64,000 bases of DNA from Deltaproteobacteria bacterium (GTDB lineage Bacteria; Myxococcota; UBA727; VGSZ01): NCBI GenBank assembly GCA_016177705.1, contig JACOUT010000020.1:1-64000 (forward strand). Reading direction: 5' to 3'. Below, piece by piece: positions 25,941 to 33,067 of the stretch (positions within the stretch are counted from its first letter, which is position 1; each line of letters begins with the position of its first letter). A program made the translations under genes and the position numbers. The notes under the pieces are model-generated. The model was not told the origin of the DNA. It did not search any database and worked only from the letters and a program-made list of their open reading frames with translations.

Positions 25941-27035
25941 GTGCCCCTCGCGGCCCTCGCCTTGCTGCTCGCCCTGCCCGCCACCCCCGGCGAGAGCGTG
26001 CGCATCGCGGTCGGCCGCTTTCCCGACGTCGTCGAGGTGAAAGCGCAGGGCCTGGTCGTCATCGCCGACGGCACCAGCGCGCCCGCCGACAAGGGCTACG
26101 TGCGCATCACCGCCGGCAAGGGCGGGCCCCGCGTCGCCGGGCGGGAGCTGAAGGCCGACGTCGTTCGCCTCGAGGCGCCCGGCACGCTCGCGCTGCGCGG
26201 GCACACCTACCACCAGCGGCTCGAGGTGCAGTGGCGCCGCTACGACGGCAAGCCCGAGCTGTTGGTGGTGCACCCGCTCGACCTCGAGACCTACGTCGCG
26301 GGCATCGTCTCCTCGGAGCTGCCGGGCGGCTGGCCGCTCGAGGCGTACAAGGCGCAGGCGGTGGCGGCGCGCACCTTCGCGCTCTGGCAGAAGTACCGGC
26401 GCCTCGACCTGCCCTACCACCTCGAGGCGAGCGTGCTCGATCAGGTCTACCAGGGGGTCGAGCGCGAACACGCGCTTGCCCAGCAGGCCGCGCGTGAGAC
26501 GATGGGCGAGGTGCTGACCTGGCGCCACCTGGTGGCGCAGGCGTACTTCCATGCGAGCTGCGGCGATCGCACCGAGAGCGCGCGCGAGGGGTGGGGCACC
26601 GAGCTGCCGTACCTGCCCGGCTCGACATGTGGCACCTGCAAGCTGGCCACGCGCTACGGCTGGAACGCGCGCATCGCTCGTGCCGACGTCGACCGCGCGC
26701 TGGCCCCGCTGCTCGGCGAGCCGTTGGTCGCGGTCTCGGTCAAGGGGCGCACCGCGAGCGGGCGAGCGAAGGGGGTGCTGCTCGCAGGCAAGACCAAGCA
26801 GCGCACCATCACCGCCGCGGACCTGCGCCGCCTGCTGGGCTACTCCACGGTGTGGAGCACCTTCATCGACAAGCTTGCCTTCGAGGGCGGCGCGCTGGTG
26901 GTGCACGGCAAAGGCTCAGGGCACGGCGTCGGCTTGTGCCAGTGGGGCGCGCGCGGCCTCGCCGACGACGGCGTGGGCTACCGCGAGATACTGGCTCGCT
27001 ACTACCCCGGCGCGACGCTGCGCCGAGCATACTGA
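25941..27035 (+). CDS. SpoIID/LytB domain protein
   Basis: 364 residues from a GTG at 25941, with a short signal peptide (LAALALLLALPATPG). The SpoIID domain shows PLDLETYVAGIVSSELPGGW, KAQAVAARTFALWQKY, HASCGDRTESAREGWGTELP and the C-terminal KGSGHGVGLCQWGARG with GYREILARYYPG. In sporulating bacteria SpoIID is a lytic transglycosylase that removes peptide-free glycan; in Gram-negative bacteria such proteins are thought to act on peptidoglycan in the periplasm. The catalytic Glu of SpoIID corresponds to the SSELPGGW region, which is present. The gene stands alone after the repeat region and converges with the ATPase gene after 50 bases. Confidence 0.88.
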   Translation: MPLAALALLLALPATPGESVRIAVGRFPDVVEVKAQGLVVIADGTSAPADKGYVRITAGKGGPRVAGRELKADVVRLEAPGTLALRGHTYHQRLEVQWRRYDGKPELLVVHPLDLETYVAGIVSSELPGGWPLEAYKAQAVAARTFALWQKYRRLDLPYHLEASVLDQVYQGVEREHALAQQAARETMGEVLTWRHLVAQAYFHASCGDRTESAREGWGTELPYLPGSTCGTCKLATRYGWNARIARADVDRALAPLLGEPLVAVSVKGRTASGRAKGVLLAGKTKQRTITAADLRRLLGYSTVWSTFIDKLAFEGGALVVHGKGSGHGVGLCQWGARGLADDGVGYREILARYYPGATLRRAY

Positions 27036-27085
27036 CGCGCGCTCGGTGCGCCCGGTGAAGGACGGTCGCGGAGCGCGCTTCACCC

Positions 27086-28273
27086 TCAGGCTGTAGCCAC
27101 GCCGATCCCGAGGTCTGCCTTGCGAGCCACGATGTCGCGCCACGGCACCACCATGACGCCGCCGGGAAGCTCGTGCGTCACGGAGCCCGAGGAGATCACG
27201 TAACCGCGCTCGAGGCCGAGGTCTGCCATGCACTGGCGCAGCCCCGCGAGCTGCCGTCCGTCCACGGCGGCGCCGAGCTTGATCTCGATGGGCGTGATGC
27301 GCGGCCCGTCCACCACGAGAAGATCAACTTCGGCGCCTGCTTGGGTGCGCCAGAAGCAGAGCTCGGGCCGCAGCACGCGCTCTGCTGCGAGCGCCGCGAT
27401 CTCCTCGATCACGAGCCCTTCGAACGAGTGACCGCGTCGGGGCCATGTTGTCAGGTCATCCGGTCGGCGAAGACCTGCGAGAAAATGAAGCAAGCCGCTG
27501 TCGCGCACGTAGAGCTTGGGTCTCTTCGTAAGGCGTTTCCGCACGTTGGCGAAGAACGGGGGAAGCCGCCGCACCATGAAGGCCGACTCCAACACGTCGA
27601 GGTGCGAGTCCACGGTATGCGACGAGACCGACAGCGAACGCGCGAGATCCGAAGCGTTGAGCAACTGACCGTGGACGTGCGTGAGCATGGTCCACAGCCG
27701 CCGTAGCCTCGTGGGATCGATGCGGACCCCGAGCATCGGCAGCTCGCGCTCCAAGAACGCCGTGATGTAGCCGTCCAGCCAGCGCCCGCGCCGGTCTGCA
27801 CTCCGGTAGTGGTGGACGGGCGGCAGGCCACCCCAGAACCACCGATCCGCGGCACCCGGCACTCCGAGGAGCTCCGAAGGCGAGAATGGAGCCAGCTCCA
27901 CTACGCCGACGCGGCCGGCCAGCGACTCCGAAGCGGTCTTCAAAAGTGGCGGGCTGGCGGACCCGAGCAGCAGATACCGACCCGCGCCTCGCTCCTGGTC
28001 GAGCGCGTGGCGAAGGGCCGGAAAGAGCGCCGGCAAACGCTGCGCCTCGTCGATGACGACGTGACGTGGGTTCGTCGCGAGAAACCCCTCGATGTCGTCG
28101 GAGAGTGCCTCGAAGTCAGCGGGGCGCTCGAGATCGAGGCGCTTCCACCCGCGACAGTGGTGCGCAGCGAGCGTGCTCTTGCCACACTGCCGCGGCCCCA
28201 AGAGCAACGCGCACGGGAACGTGCTGAGCTGGCCCCTTAGGACCTTGGTGGCATGTCTCGGGACGAAACGCAT
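27086..28273 (-). CDS. AAA-family ATPase with DUF4143 domain
   Basis: 395 residues. Walker A GPRQCGKST is at 26-34, Walker B HVVIDEAQRLPALF at about 93-106, and a sensor-like YLLLGSASPPLLK follows. The C-terminal part with FANVRKRLTKRPKLYVRDSG, a following LLHFLAGL stretch, GHSFEGLVIEEIAAL and the nuclease-like WRTQAGAEVDLLVVDGPRIT motif is typical of DUF4143 proteins. This family is widespread and sporadic, often mobile, and its role is unknown. The promoter side (28274-28340) is AT-rich compared with the rest of the window, which fits acquisition by transfer. It reads away from the 5'-nucleotidase-like gene. Confidence 0.9.
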   Translation of the reverse strand: MRFVPRHATKVLRGQLSTFPCALLLGPRQCGKSTLAAHHCRGWKRLDLERPADFEALSDDIEGFLATNPRHVVIDEAQRLPALFPALRHALDQERGAGRYLLLGSASPPLLKTASESLAGRVGVVELAPFSPSELLGVPGAADRWFWGGLPPVHHYRSADRRGRWLDGYITAFLERELPMLGVRIDPTRLRRLWTMLTHVHGQLLNASDLARSLSVSSHTVDSHLDVLESAFMVRRLPPFFANVRKRLTKRPKLYVRDSGLLHFLAGLRRPDDLTTWPRRGHSFEGLVIEEIAALAAERVLRPELCFWRTQAGAEVDLLVVDGPRITPIEIKLGAAVDGRQLAGLRQCMADLGLERGYVISSGSVTHELPGGVMVVPWRDIVARKADLGIGVATA

Positions 28274-28413
28274 CAGGCATTATTGCGATATCACTTCAAA
28301 ACAACAACCCTAACCATAGGGGACGATGCGAGTACACGGAGATAGCTATGGCTCGACCGAATATTCGGCGACGTCGCTGTCGCCCCGGGCTCTCCGCCGG
28401 CGGCCGGGGACTC

Positions 28414-28443
28414 TTGAGCGCGCGCGCCCCGGCGTGTGCTAAT
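28414..28443 (+). promoter_or_regulatory. Promoter candidate for the 5'-nucleotidase-like lipoprotein gene
   Basis: TTGAGC (28414-28419) and GCTAAT (28438-28443) are separated by 18 bases and lie 11 bases before the ATG at 28454. The GTGCTA form of the -10 recurs before other genes of the window. A 12-base palindrome CCGAATATTCGG sits upstream at 28357-28368 and could bind a regulator. The close start would give a nearly leaderless transcript. Confidence 0.4.
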
Positions 28444-28453
28444 CGGGTCCGCC

Positions 28454-30448
28454 ATGACACGCGCGCTGTCGCTGGTCCTGTACGTCTGCTGCGTCGCGTG
28501 CGCGCGCCCCGCGGTGCGTCGCGATGCCGTCGAGACGCCCACCAAGCCCTTCGACGAGCCTGCCGCCGCGACGGCGCCCGTGCCGGACGCGCCCTACTCG
28601 ACCAAGCCGGTCGCCGCGCGCCTCACCCTCGTGCACCTGTCGGACTCGGAGGCGGGCCTCTTGCCCGACCCGGCGCAGCCGAAGGCGGGCGGGCTGGCGC
28701 GCACGCGCGCGCTCATCGCGGCGCTGGTCGAGCGGGCCAAGGGCCAGGCACTCGTGCTGCACGGCGGCGACTCGTTCATCCCGGCGCCCGAGCTGTCGGT
28801 CGAGGTCGACAAGCGGAGCGCGCTGCTCGCCGGCAACGACCTGTTGTTCGTGGCTGCCTCGGGCCTCGGCAATCACGAGTTCGACCTCGGCGAGTCGTTC
28901 GTCGCCGAAGCCATCAAGGGCGCGGCGTTCCCCTACGTGACCGCCACCATCGACGTCAAAGCCGGGCCGCTGCGCGCCGCGCTCGGCGACGCCGCGGCCG
29001 GCACGCCCTGGGCGCACGACGTGAAGGGCAAGCTGGTGCCGCGGGTCAAGCTGTGCACGGCGATGCTGGTCGACGGCAAGTGCCCCGGCCTCGTCGTCGG
29101 CGTGGTCGGCTCCACCACCGAGCAGCTGCGTGTGCTCTCGCGCGGCGCCTCCGCCAACCTGGCGGTGCCGGCCGACCTGGCGGGCGTGCGCGCCGCCGTG
29201 CAGGCGCAGGTCGACGCGCTGACCGCGGAGGGCATCACGGTCATCGTGCTCATCTCGCACCTGCAGGGGATCGGGCGTGACCTCGAACTGGCCAAGCAAC
29301 TGCGCGACGTCGACGTCGTGCTGTCCGCCGGCGGCGAGAACCGCCTGGCGGCCGAGCGGCACCGCCTGCTGCCGGGTGACGTCGTCGATCGCGCCTGCGT
29401 TGCGCTCGGCGAGCCGTGCTACCCGGCGGCGCGCGTCGGCGCCGACGGCAAGCCGGTGCTGCTCGTGGCCGGCGCCGGCGACCTGCGCTACGTCGGCAAC
29501 CTGAGCGTCGGCTTCGACGAGGACGGCGTGCTCGTGTCGGTCGACGCCGAGGCGAGCCGTCCTTGGCCGGTCGACGAGCTCAGCCTGCTCGAGCTGTCGA
29601 CCACCGCCGACGGCGCGGCGCTGGCGTTCCAGGCGCGCGTGGTCGACGCGCTCGCGCCGCTGCTCGCCACCGTGGCCGAGAGCGACGTCTGGCTCGAAGG
29701 CACGCGCGAGGAGGTGCGCAACCGCCAGACCAACCTCGGCGACCTGTCGGCGGACTCGATCCTCTGGGCCGCCCGGGCCGCGCGCCCCGACGTGTTGGCG
29801 GCGCTGCGCAACGGCGGCGGCATCCGCGCGCCCATCGGCCGCCTCGACCCGAGCACCTGGGTCAAGCGCGGCGGACCCATCCGCCTGATCGACGTGCAGG
29901 CCGCGCTGCGCTTCGACGGACCGCTGGTCGTCGTCGACACCACGCACGGCGCGCTGGTGCGCACGCTCGAGAGCGCGCTGCGTGGCGCGGGCTCGGGCAA
30001 GGGGCACTTCCCGCAAGCGTCGGCCGGCGTGCTGCTGCGCTACACCACCGACGCGCCCGAGCAGACGCACGTGCTCGACGGCGGCAAGGTCACGGCCGTG
30101 CGCTGCCAGGGAGCGCGCGTGCGCGATCTGGTGATCACGCCGATCGGGGGCGCCCCCATCGTGCTCGCCAAGGACGGCAAAGTATCGACGCCCGACGCCA
30201 AGATCGCCGTCGCCACGCTCGAGTACCTGGCCAACGGCGGCGACGGCTGGTTCCCGGGCGAAGCGCACCTCACCGTCACCGCCATCCCGGGCGGTACCGA
30301 ACAGGCGGCGCTGCGCGGCTTCCTCGCCGCGGAGGAAGCCGCCGGCCGCTGGCGGCGCGGCGTCGGCTACATCGATGCCGACGACGCGCGCGCGCGCATC
30401 ACGCCGGTCGACGGCGCCGGCGTGACCGTTCCCCCAGGTTGCCCCTGA
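28454..30448 (+). CDS. 5'-nucleotidase/metallophosphatase-like lipoprotein
   Basis: 664 residues from the ATG at 28454. The N-terminus LSLVLYVCCVACARPA holds a lipobox. A calcineurin-like metallophosphatase domain covers about 55-320 (LTLVHLSDSEAGLLPD, then HGGDSF, then GLGNHEFDLGESF) and a 5_nucleotid_C domain about 390-600 (NRQTNLGDLSADSILW, RNGGGIRAPIG). The first metal motif, normally D-x-H, reads D-S-E here; other members of a D-x-E subgroup are known, so activity may be kept. It probably hydrolyses nucleotides or related phosphate esters outside the inner membrane. It converges with the next gene, leaving three bases. Confidence 0.88.
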   Translation: MTRALSLVLYVCCVACARPAVRRDAVETPTKPFDEPAAATAPVPDAPYSTKPVAARLTLVHLSDSEAGLLPDPAQPKAGGLARTRALIAALVERAKGQALVLHGGDSFIPAPELSVEVDKRSALLAGNDLLFVAASGLGNHEFDLGESFVAEAIKGAAFPYVTATIDVKAGPLRAALGDAAAGTPWAHDVKGKLVPRVKLCTAMLVDGKCPGLVVGVVGSTTEQLRVLSRGASANLAVPADLAGVRAAVQAQVDALTAEGITVIVLISHLQGIGRDLELAKQLRDVDVVLSAGGENRLAAERHRLLPGDVVDRACVALGEPCYPAARVGADGKPVLLVAGAGDLRYVGNLSVGFDEDGVLVSVDAEASRPWPVDELSLLELSTTADGAALAFQARVVDALAPLLATVAESDVWLEGTREEVRNRQTNLGDLSADSILWAARAARPDVLAALRNGGGIRAPIGRLDPSTWVKRGGPIRLIDVQAALRFDGPLVVVDTTHGALVRTLESALRGAGSGKGHFPQASAGVLLRYTTDAPEQTHVLDGGKVTAVRCQGARVRDLVITPIGGAPIVLAKDGKVSTPDAKIAVATLEYLANGGDGWFPGEAHLTVTAIPGGTEQAALRGFLAAEEAAGRWRRGVGYIDADDARARITPVDGAGVTVPPGCP

Positions 30449-30451
30449 GTA

Positions 30452-30757
30452 CTACGGCACCACCATCACGATGGTGTCCTTGACGGAGCCGTCGACCCAC
30501 AGCTCCTTCACGCTGTCGATCATCGCGAAGTACTTCTGGTCCTGGATGAGCTTGGCGTTGACCGCCTCGAGCTTCTCGAGCGTCGGCGCAGTGTAGCTCC
30601 AGTGCAGGCGCGCCTGGCCGAACATCTCGACGCCGACCTTGACGTCGAAGCCCGGGTAGGTCTTGTTGATGTAGCCGGAGATCTCCTTGCCCCAGCCGAT
30701 GGCCTTGGGCAGGAATGAGAGGTTCTTGAGCGTGGCGGTGCGGGTAATCATGTACAT
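30452..30757 (-). CDS. Small conserved-looking protein of unknown function
   Basis: 101 residues from the ATG at 30757, supported by GGAGG seven bases upstream; the frame extends further upstream in nonsense sequence. It has no signal peptide. The sequence (MYMITRTATLKNLSFLPKAI, then KVGVEMFGQARLHWSYTAPT and LEKLEAVNAKLIQDQKYFAM) looks like a compact alpha-beta ferredoxin-like or NIPSNAP-like dimeric barrel. A short N-terminal strand and C-terminal strand (KDTIVMVVP) support that. I cannot name a family. A 237-base gap separates it from the divergent cytochrome-like lipoprotein at 30995, next to the nir genes. Confidence 0.7.
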   Translation of the reverse strand: MYMITRTATLKNLSFLPKAIGWGKEISGYINKTYPGFDVKVGVEMFGQARLHWSYTAPTLEKLEAVNAKLIQDQKYFAMIDSVKELWVDGSVKDTIVMVVP

Positions 30758-30994
30758 GGTGTCCTCCGAGGCCGTGTGGTTGGTCACGGTCGCGCCCCGC
30801 AGAGCACTCTTCGTGCCCACCGGCGCCGCGGCCAATCCATCCACCGGACGCGACGGTTCGCAGCGCACGCGCGTTCGGTAGGTGGCGTTCGCGCACGTGA
30901 GCCGAGGGAATGCGCTCGGCGCTGCCCGCTGATCGCGGGCCCACTTGCGCGTGCCTCGGGGAACGCAAAACTGCCGACGCGAAGGGGAGGAGGA

Positions 30995-31381
30995 GTGAAT
31001 CGCCGGATGTTCCTTGCGTTCATCGCGCTGGGCTCGGCGGCGTGTCCGCTTGGGGTGCCGCCGGAGCAGGCGACGCTGTCGTCGCTGCGTAGCGACATCT
31101 TCGAACCGCGCTGCGGCTTCACCGGCTGTCACGGCGGTGCCGGCGCGGCTGCCGGCCTCGAGCTCGTGGAGGATCCCTTCGCGGCCTTGGTGGAGGTGCC
31201 GAGCACCGAAGACGCAGCGATGATGCGCGTCGCGCCCGGCGACCCCGACGCCAGCTTGCTGTTCCACGTGCTGCAAGGCCCGGTGGGAAGCACCGGTCAG
31301 ATGCCCGTCGGCTCCGAGCTTGGCGCCGAGGATCTCGCGCGCGTCGAGGCTTGGATAGCGAACGGCGCGCCCAACGACTGA
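30995..31381 (+). CDS. Small cytochrome-c-like lipoprotein with a CX4CH motif
   Basis: 128 residues from the GTG at 30995, chosen because AGGGGAGGAGGA stands directly upstream. A lipoprotein signal ends in LGSAAC. The mature part contains RCGFTGCHGG, a C-x4-C-H heme-like motif in place of C-x2-C-H, and closes with GQMPVGSELGAEDLARVEAW, as seen in short cytochromes where a Met follows the last helix. Variant motifs of this kind occur in PF07635-type cytochromes of Planctomycetes and Myxococcota. It may carry electrons to nitrite reductase, but no covalent heme is proved. It converges with nirJ after five bases. Confidence 0.72.
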   Translation: MNRRMFLAFIALGSAACPLGVPPEQATLSSLRSDIFEPRCGFTGCHGGAGAAAGLELVEDPFAALVEVPSTEDAAMMRVAPGDPDASLLFHVLQGPVGSTGQMPVGSELGAEDLARVEAWIANGAPND

Positions 31382-31386
31382 GCGCG

Positions 31387-32556
31387 TTATCCTTGCCTGG
31401 CGTTGTCGTTCGTCGGCGACACACCCAGCTCCTCGTCGGAGAGGTAGCAGCCGGGGTCTTCCGCCCAGAAGTCCTTGGACAGCATGAAGGCGCGTACGCG
31501 CGTGTTGCCGTTGCAGACGTCGAGGTGGGAACAAGCGCCGCATCGCCCCGATACCGGCCGCGGCCGCTGCTTCAGCCCTCGCAAGAACGGGTCGCTCACG
31601 TCGCTCCAGATGTCCTTGAAGGGCCGCCGCAGGATGTTGCCGAGCGTGTAGCTCTGGAAGAACGAGTCGGGATGGACGTCGCCGGTGGCGTCGATGTTGG
31701 CGATGTTGACGCCGGTGGCGTTGCCGCCCCAAGCGGCCAAACAGGCACGCACGTGCGCGGCGCGCTCCGGCAGGTGCCGCTCCACCCAGCGAAGCAGGTA
31801 AACACCGTCGGCGTCGTTGTTGCCGGTGACGAACTCCCGTTCCACGCCCTGCTCGAGGCAGCGCCGCGCTTCCTCGAACAACAGCTCGAGCGCGGCGCGC
31901 GTCATCTCGCCGTGCGCGTCGACGCCGCGGTTGATGTAGCCGCGCCCGGTGTAGTTGAGGTGCGACAGGTAGAACTTGTCGATGCCCTCGGTCTCGAGGA
32001 AGCGCAGCATCGCCGGCAGGTCGTGGGCGGTCTGCTGCGTCAGGCAGGTGCGCACGCCGACCTTGATGCCGTGGTCGCGCGCCAGGCGCAGGCCGGCGAG
32101 CGCGGCCTCGAAGGCGCCGGCGGTGCGGCGGAACTCGTCGTTGGTGGCGCCAAGGCCGTCGAGGCTGACGCCGAGGTAGTCGAAGCCGACCGCCGCGATG
32201 GCCTCGATGTTGTGCGCGCCGATGCGCGTGCCGTTGCTCGACAGCCCGGTATAGAAGCCGAGCTCCTTGGCGCGCGCCGCGATCTCGAACAGATCGGGCC
32301 GCAGCAGCGGCTCGCCGCCCGAAAGCATGAGCACGCGCACGCCGGCGGCCTTCAAGTCTGCGAGCCCTTGAAAGACCTGCGTAGTGGTCAGCTCCCCGGG
32401 AAAGTCCTTGTCGTAGGAGTTCGTGTAGCAGTGCCGACACGCGAGGTTGCAGCGCCGGATCAGGTTCCAGATGACGACGGGGCCGGGCAGGTCCCGGCGT
32501 GGCGGCACCGGCCCCGGCTGCAGCGCCTCGCGCACGAAGTGGTGGATGCGGAACAT
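31387..32556 (-). CDS. nirJ: Heme d1 biosynthesis radical SAM protein NirJ
   Basis: 389 residues. The radical SAM iron-sulphur motif RRCNLACRHCYTN has Cys36, Cys40 and Cys43. LMLSGGEPLLRPDLFEIAAR and FDYLGVSLDGLGATNDEFRR are standard radical SAM landmarks. The C-terminal SPASM-like Cys cluster (CGACSHLDVCNGNTRVRA, then GCYL) would hold a second cluster. NirJ converts didecarboxysiroheme toward heme d1 by removing propionate groups. It is the third gene of a minus-strand unit after the three-domain decarboxylase and NirH-like genes, two bases after the latter. AhbD is a close relative, but the nir context favours NirJ. Confidence 0.94.
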   Translation of the reverse strand: MFRIHHFVREALQPGPVPPRRDLPGPVVIWNLIRRCNLACRHCYTNSYDKDFPGELTTTQVFQGLADLKAAGVRVLMLSGGEPLLRPDLFEIAARAKELGFYTGLSSNGTRIGAHNIEAIAAVGFDYLGVSLDGLGATNDEFRRTAGAFEAALAGLRLARDHGIKVGVRTCLTQQTAHDLPAMLRFLETEGIDKFYLSHLNYTGRGYINRGVDAHGEMTRAALELLFEEARRCLEQGVEREFVTGNNDADGVYLLRWVERHLPERAAHVRACLAAWGGNATGVNIANIDATGDVHPDSFFQSYTLGNILRRPFKDIWSDVSDPFLRGLKQRPRPVSGRCGACSHLDVCNGNTRVRAFMLSKDFWAEDPGCYLSDEELGVSPTNDNARQG

Positions 32557-32558
32557 GA

Positions 32559-33056
32559 TCAGCCTCCCGCTAGTCGAAAGCCGGTCTTCTTCAAGATGCG
32601 CGTGCTGAACAGGATCTGGTGGTCGCGCGCGGCGTTGCCGAGCAGCGCGGCGATGCGTTCCGCTTTCTCGAGCGCCTCGTCACGCGTGGCGCCGTGCACC
32701 ATGGCGAACAAGTTGTAGCGCCACACGCCCGGCCGGCGCGGCCGCCGGTAGCAGTGGCTGACGAAGTCGAGCGCGCCTACCGCCAGACCCAGCTCGTCGA
32801 CGCGCGCGTCGTCGACGTCCCAGACGGTCATGCCGTTGGCGGTGACGCCGACCCGGTAGTGGTTCGGCACCGCGGCGATGCGGCGGATCACTCCGCTCAC
32901 GTGCAGGGCGCGCATGCGGGCGAGCACCTGCGCGCGCTCGAGCCCAAGCCGACGGGCGAGCGCACCCCAGGGATCGACGTCGAGCGGCAGCCCCTCCTGG
33001 GTGGCGGCGATCAGCCGCCGGTCGGTGTCGTCGAGCGAGTGCTGTGCGGTCTTCAT
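32559..33056 (-). CDS. Siroheme decarboxylase subunit, NirH/NirG-like
   Basis: 165 residues from the ATG at 33056, with GGGAG upstream. An Lrp/AsnC-type winged-helix (DDTDRRLIAATQEGLPLDVD) precedes a ligand-binding domain with VSHCYRRPRRPGVWRYNLFA and HGATRDEALEKAERIAALLG; the C-x-Y-R-R pattern is the NirH/AhbB variety. In heme d1 synthesis these proteins decarboxylate siroheme at C12 and C18 to didecarboxysiroheme, and are not DNA-binding regulators. It stands directly after the three-domain fusion (11 bases) and before nirJ. NirG or AhbB are equally possible names; I use NirH-like because of the CYRR motif. Confidence 0.85.
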   Translation of the reverse strand: MKTAQHSLDDTDRRLIAATQEGLPLDVDPWGALARRLGLERAQVLARMRALHVSGVIRRIAAVPNHYRVGVTANGMTVWDVDDARVDELGLAVGALDFVSHCYRRPRRPGVWRYNLFAMVHGATRDEALEKAERIAALLGNAARDHQILFSTRILKKTGFRLAGG

Positions 33057-33067
33057 CGACGACTCCC

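Noticed and set aside
30758..32440. Extension of the small protein ending at 30452 into a 660-codon frame
   Set aside because: The upstream part is Arg-rich nonsense opposite nirJ; GGAGG at the correct distance marks the ATG at 30757 as start.
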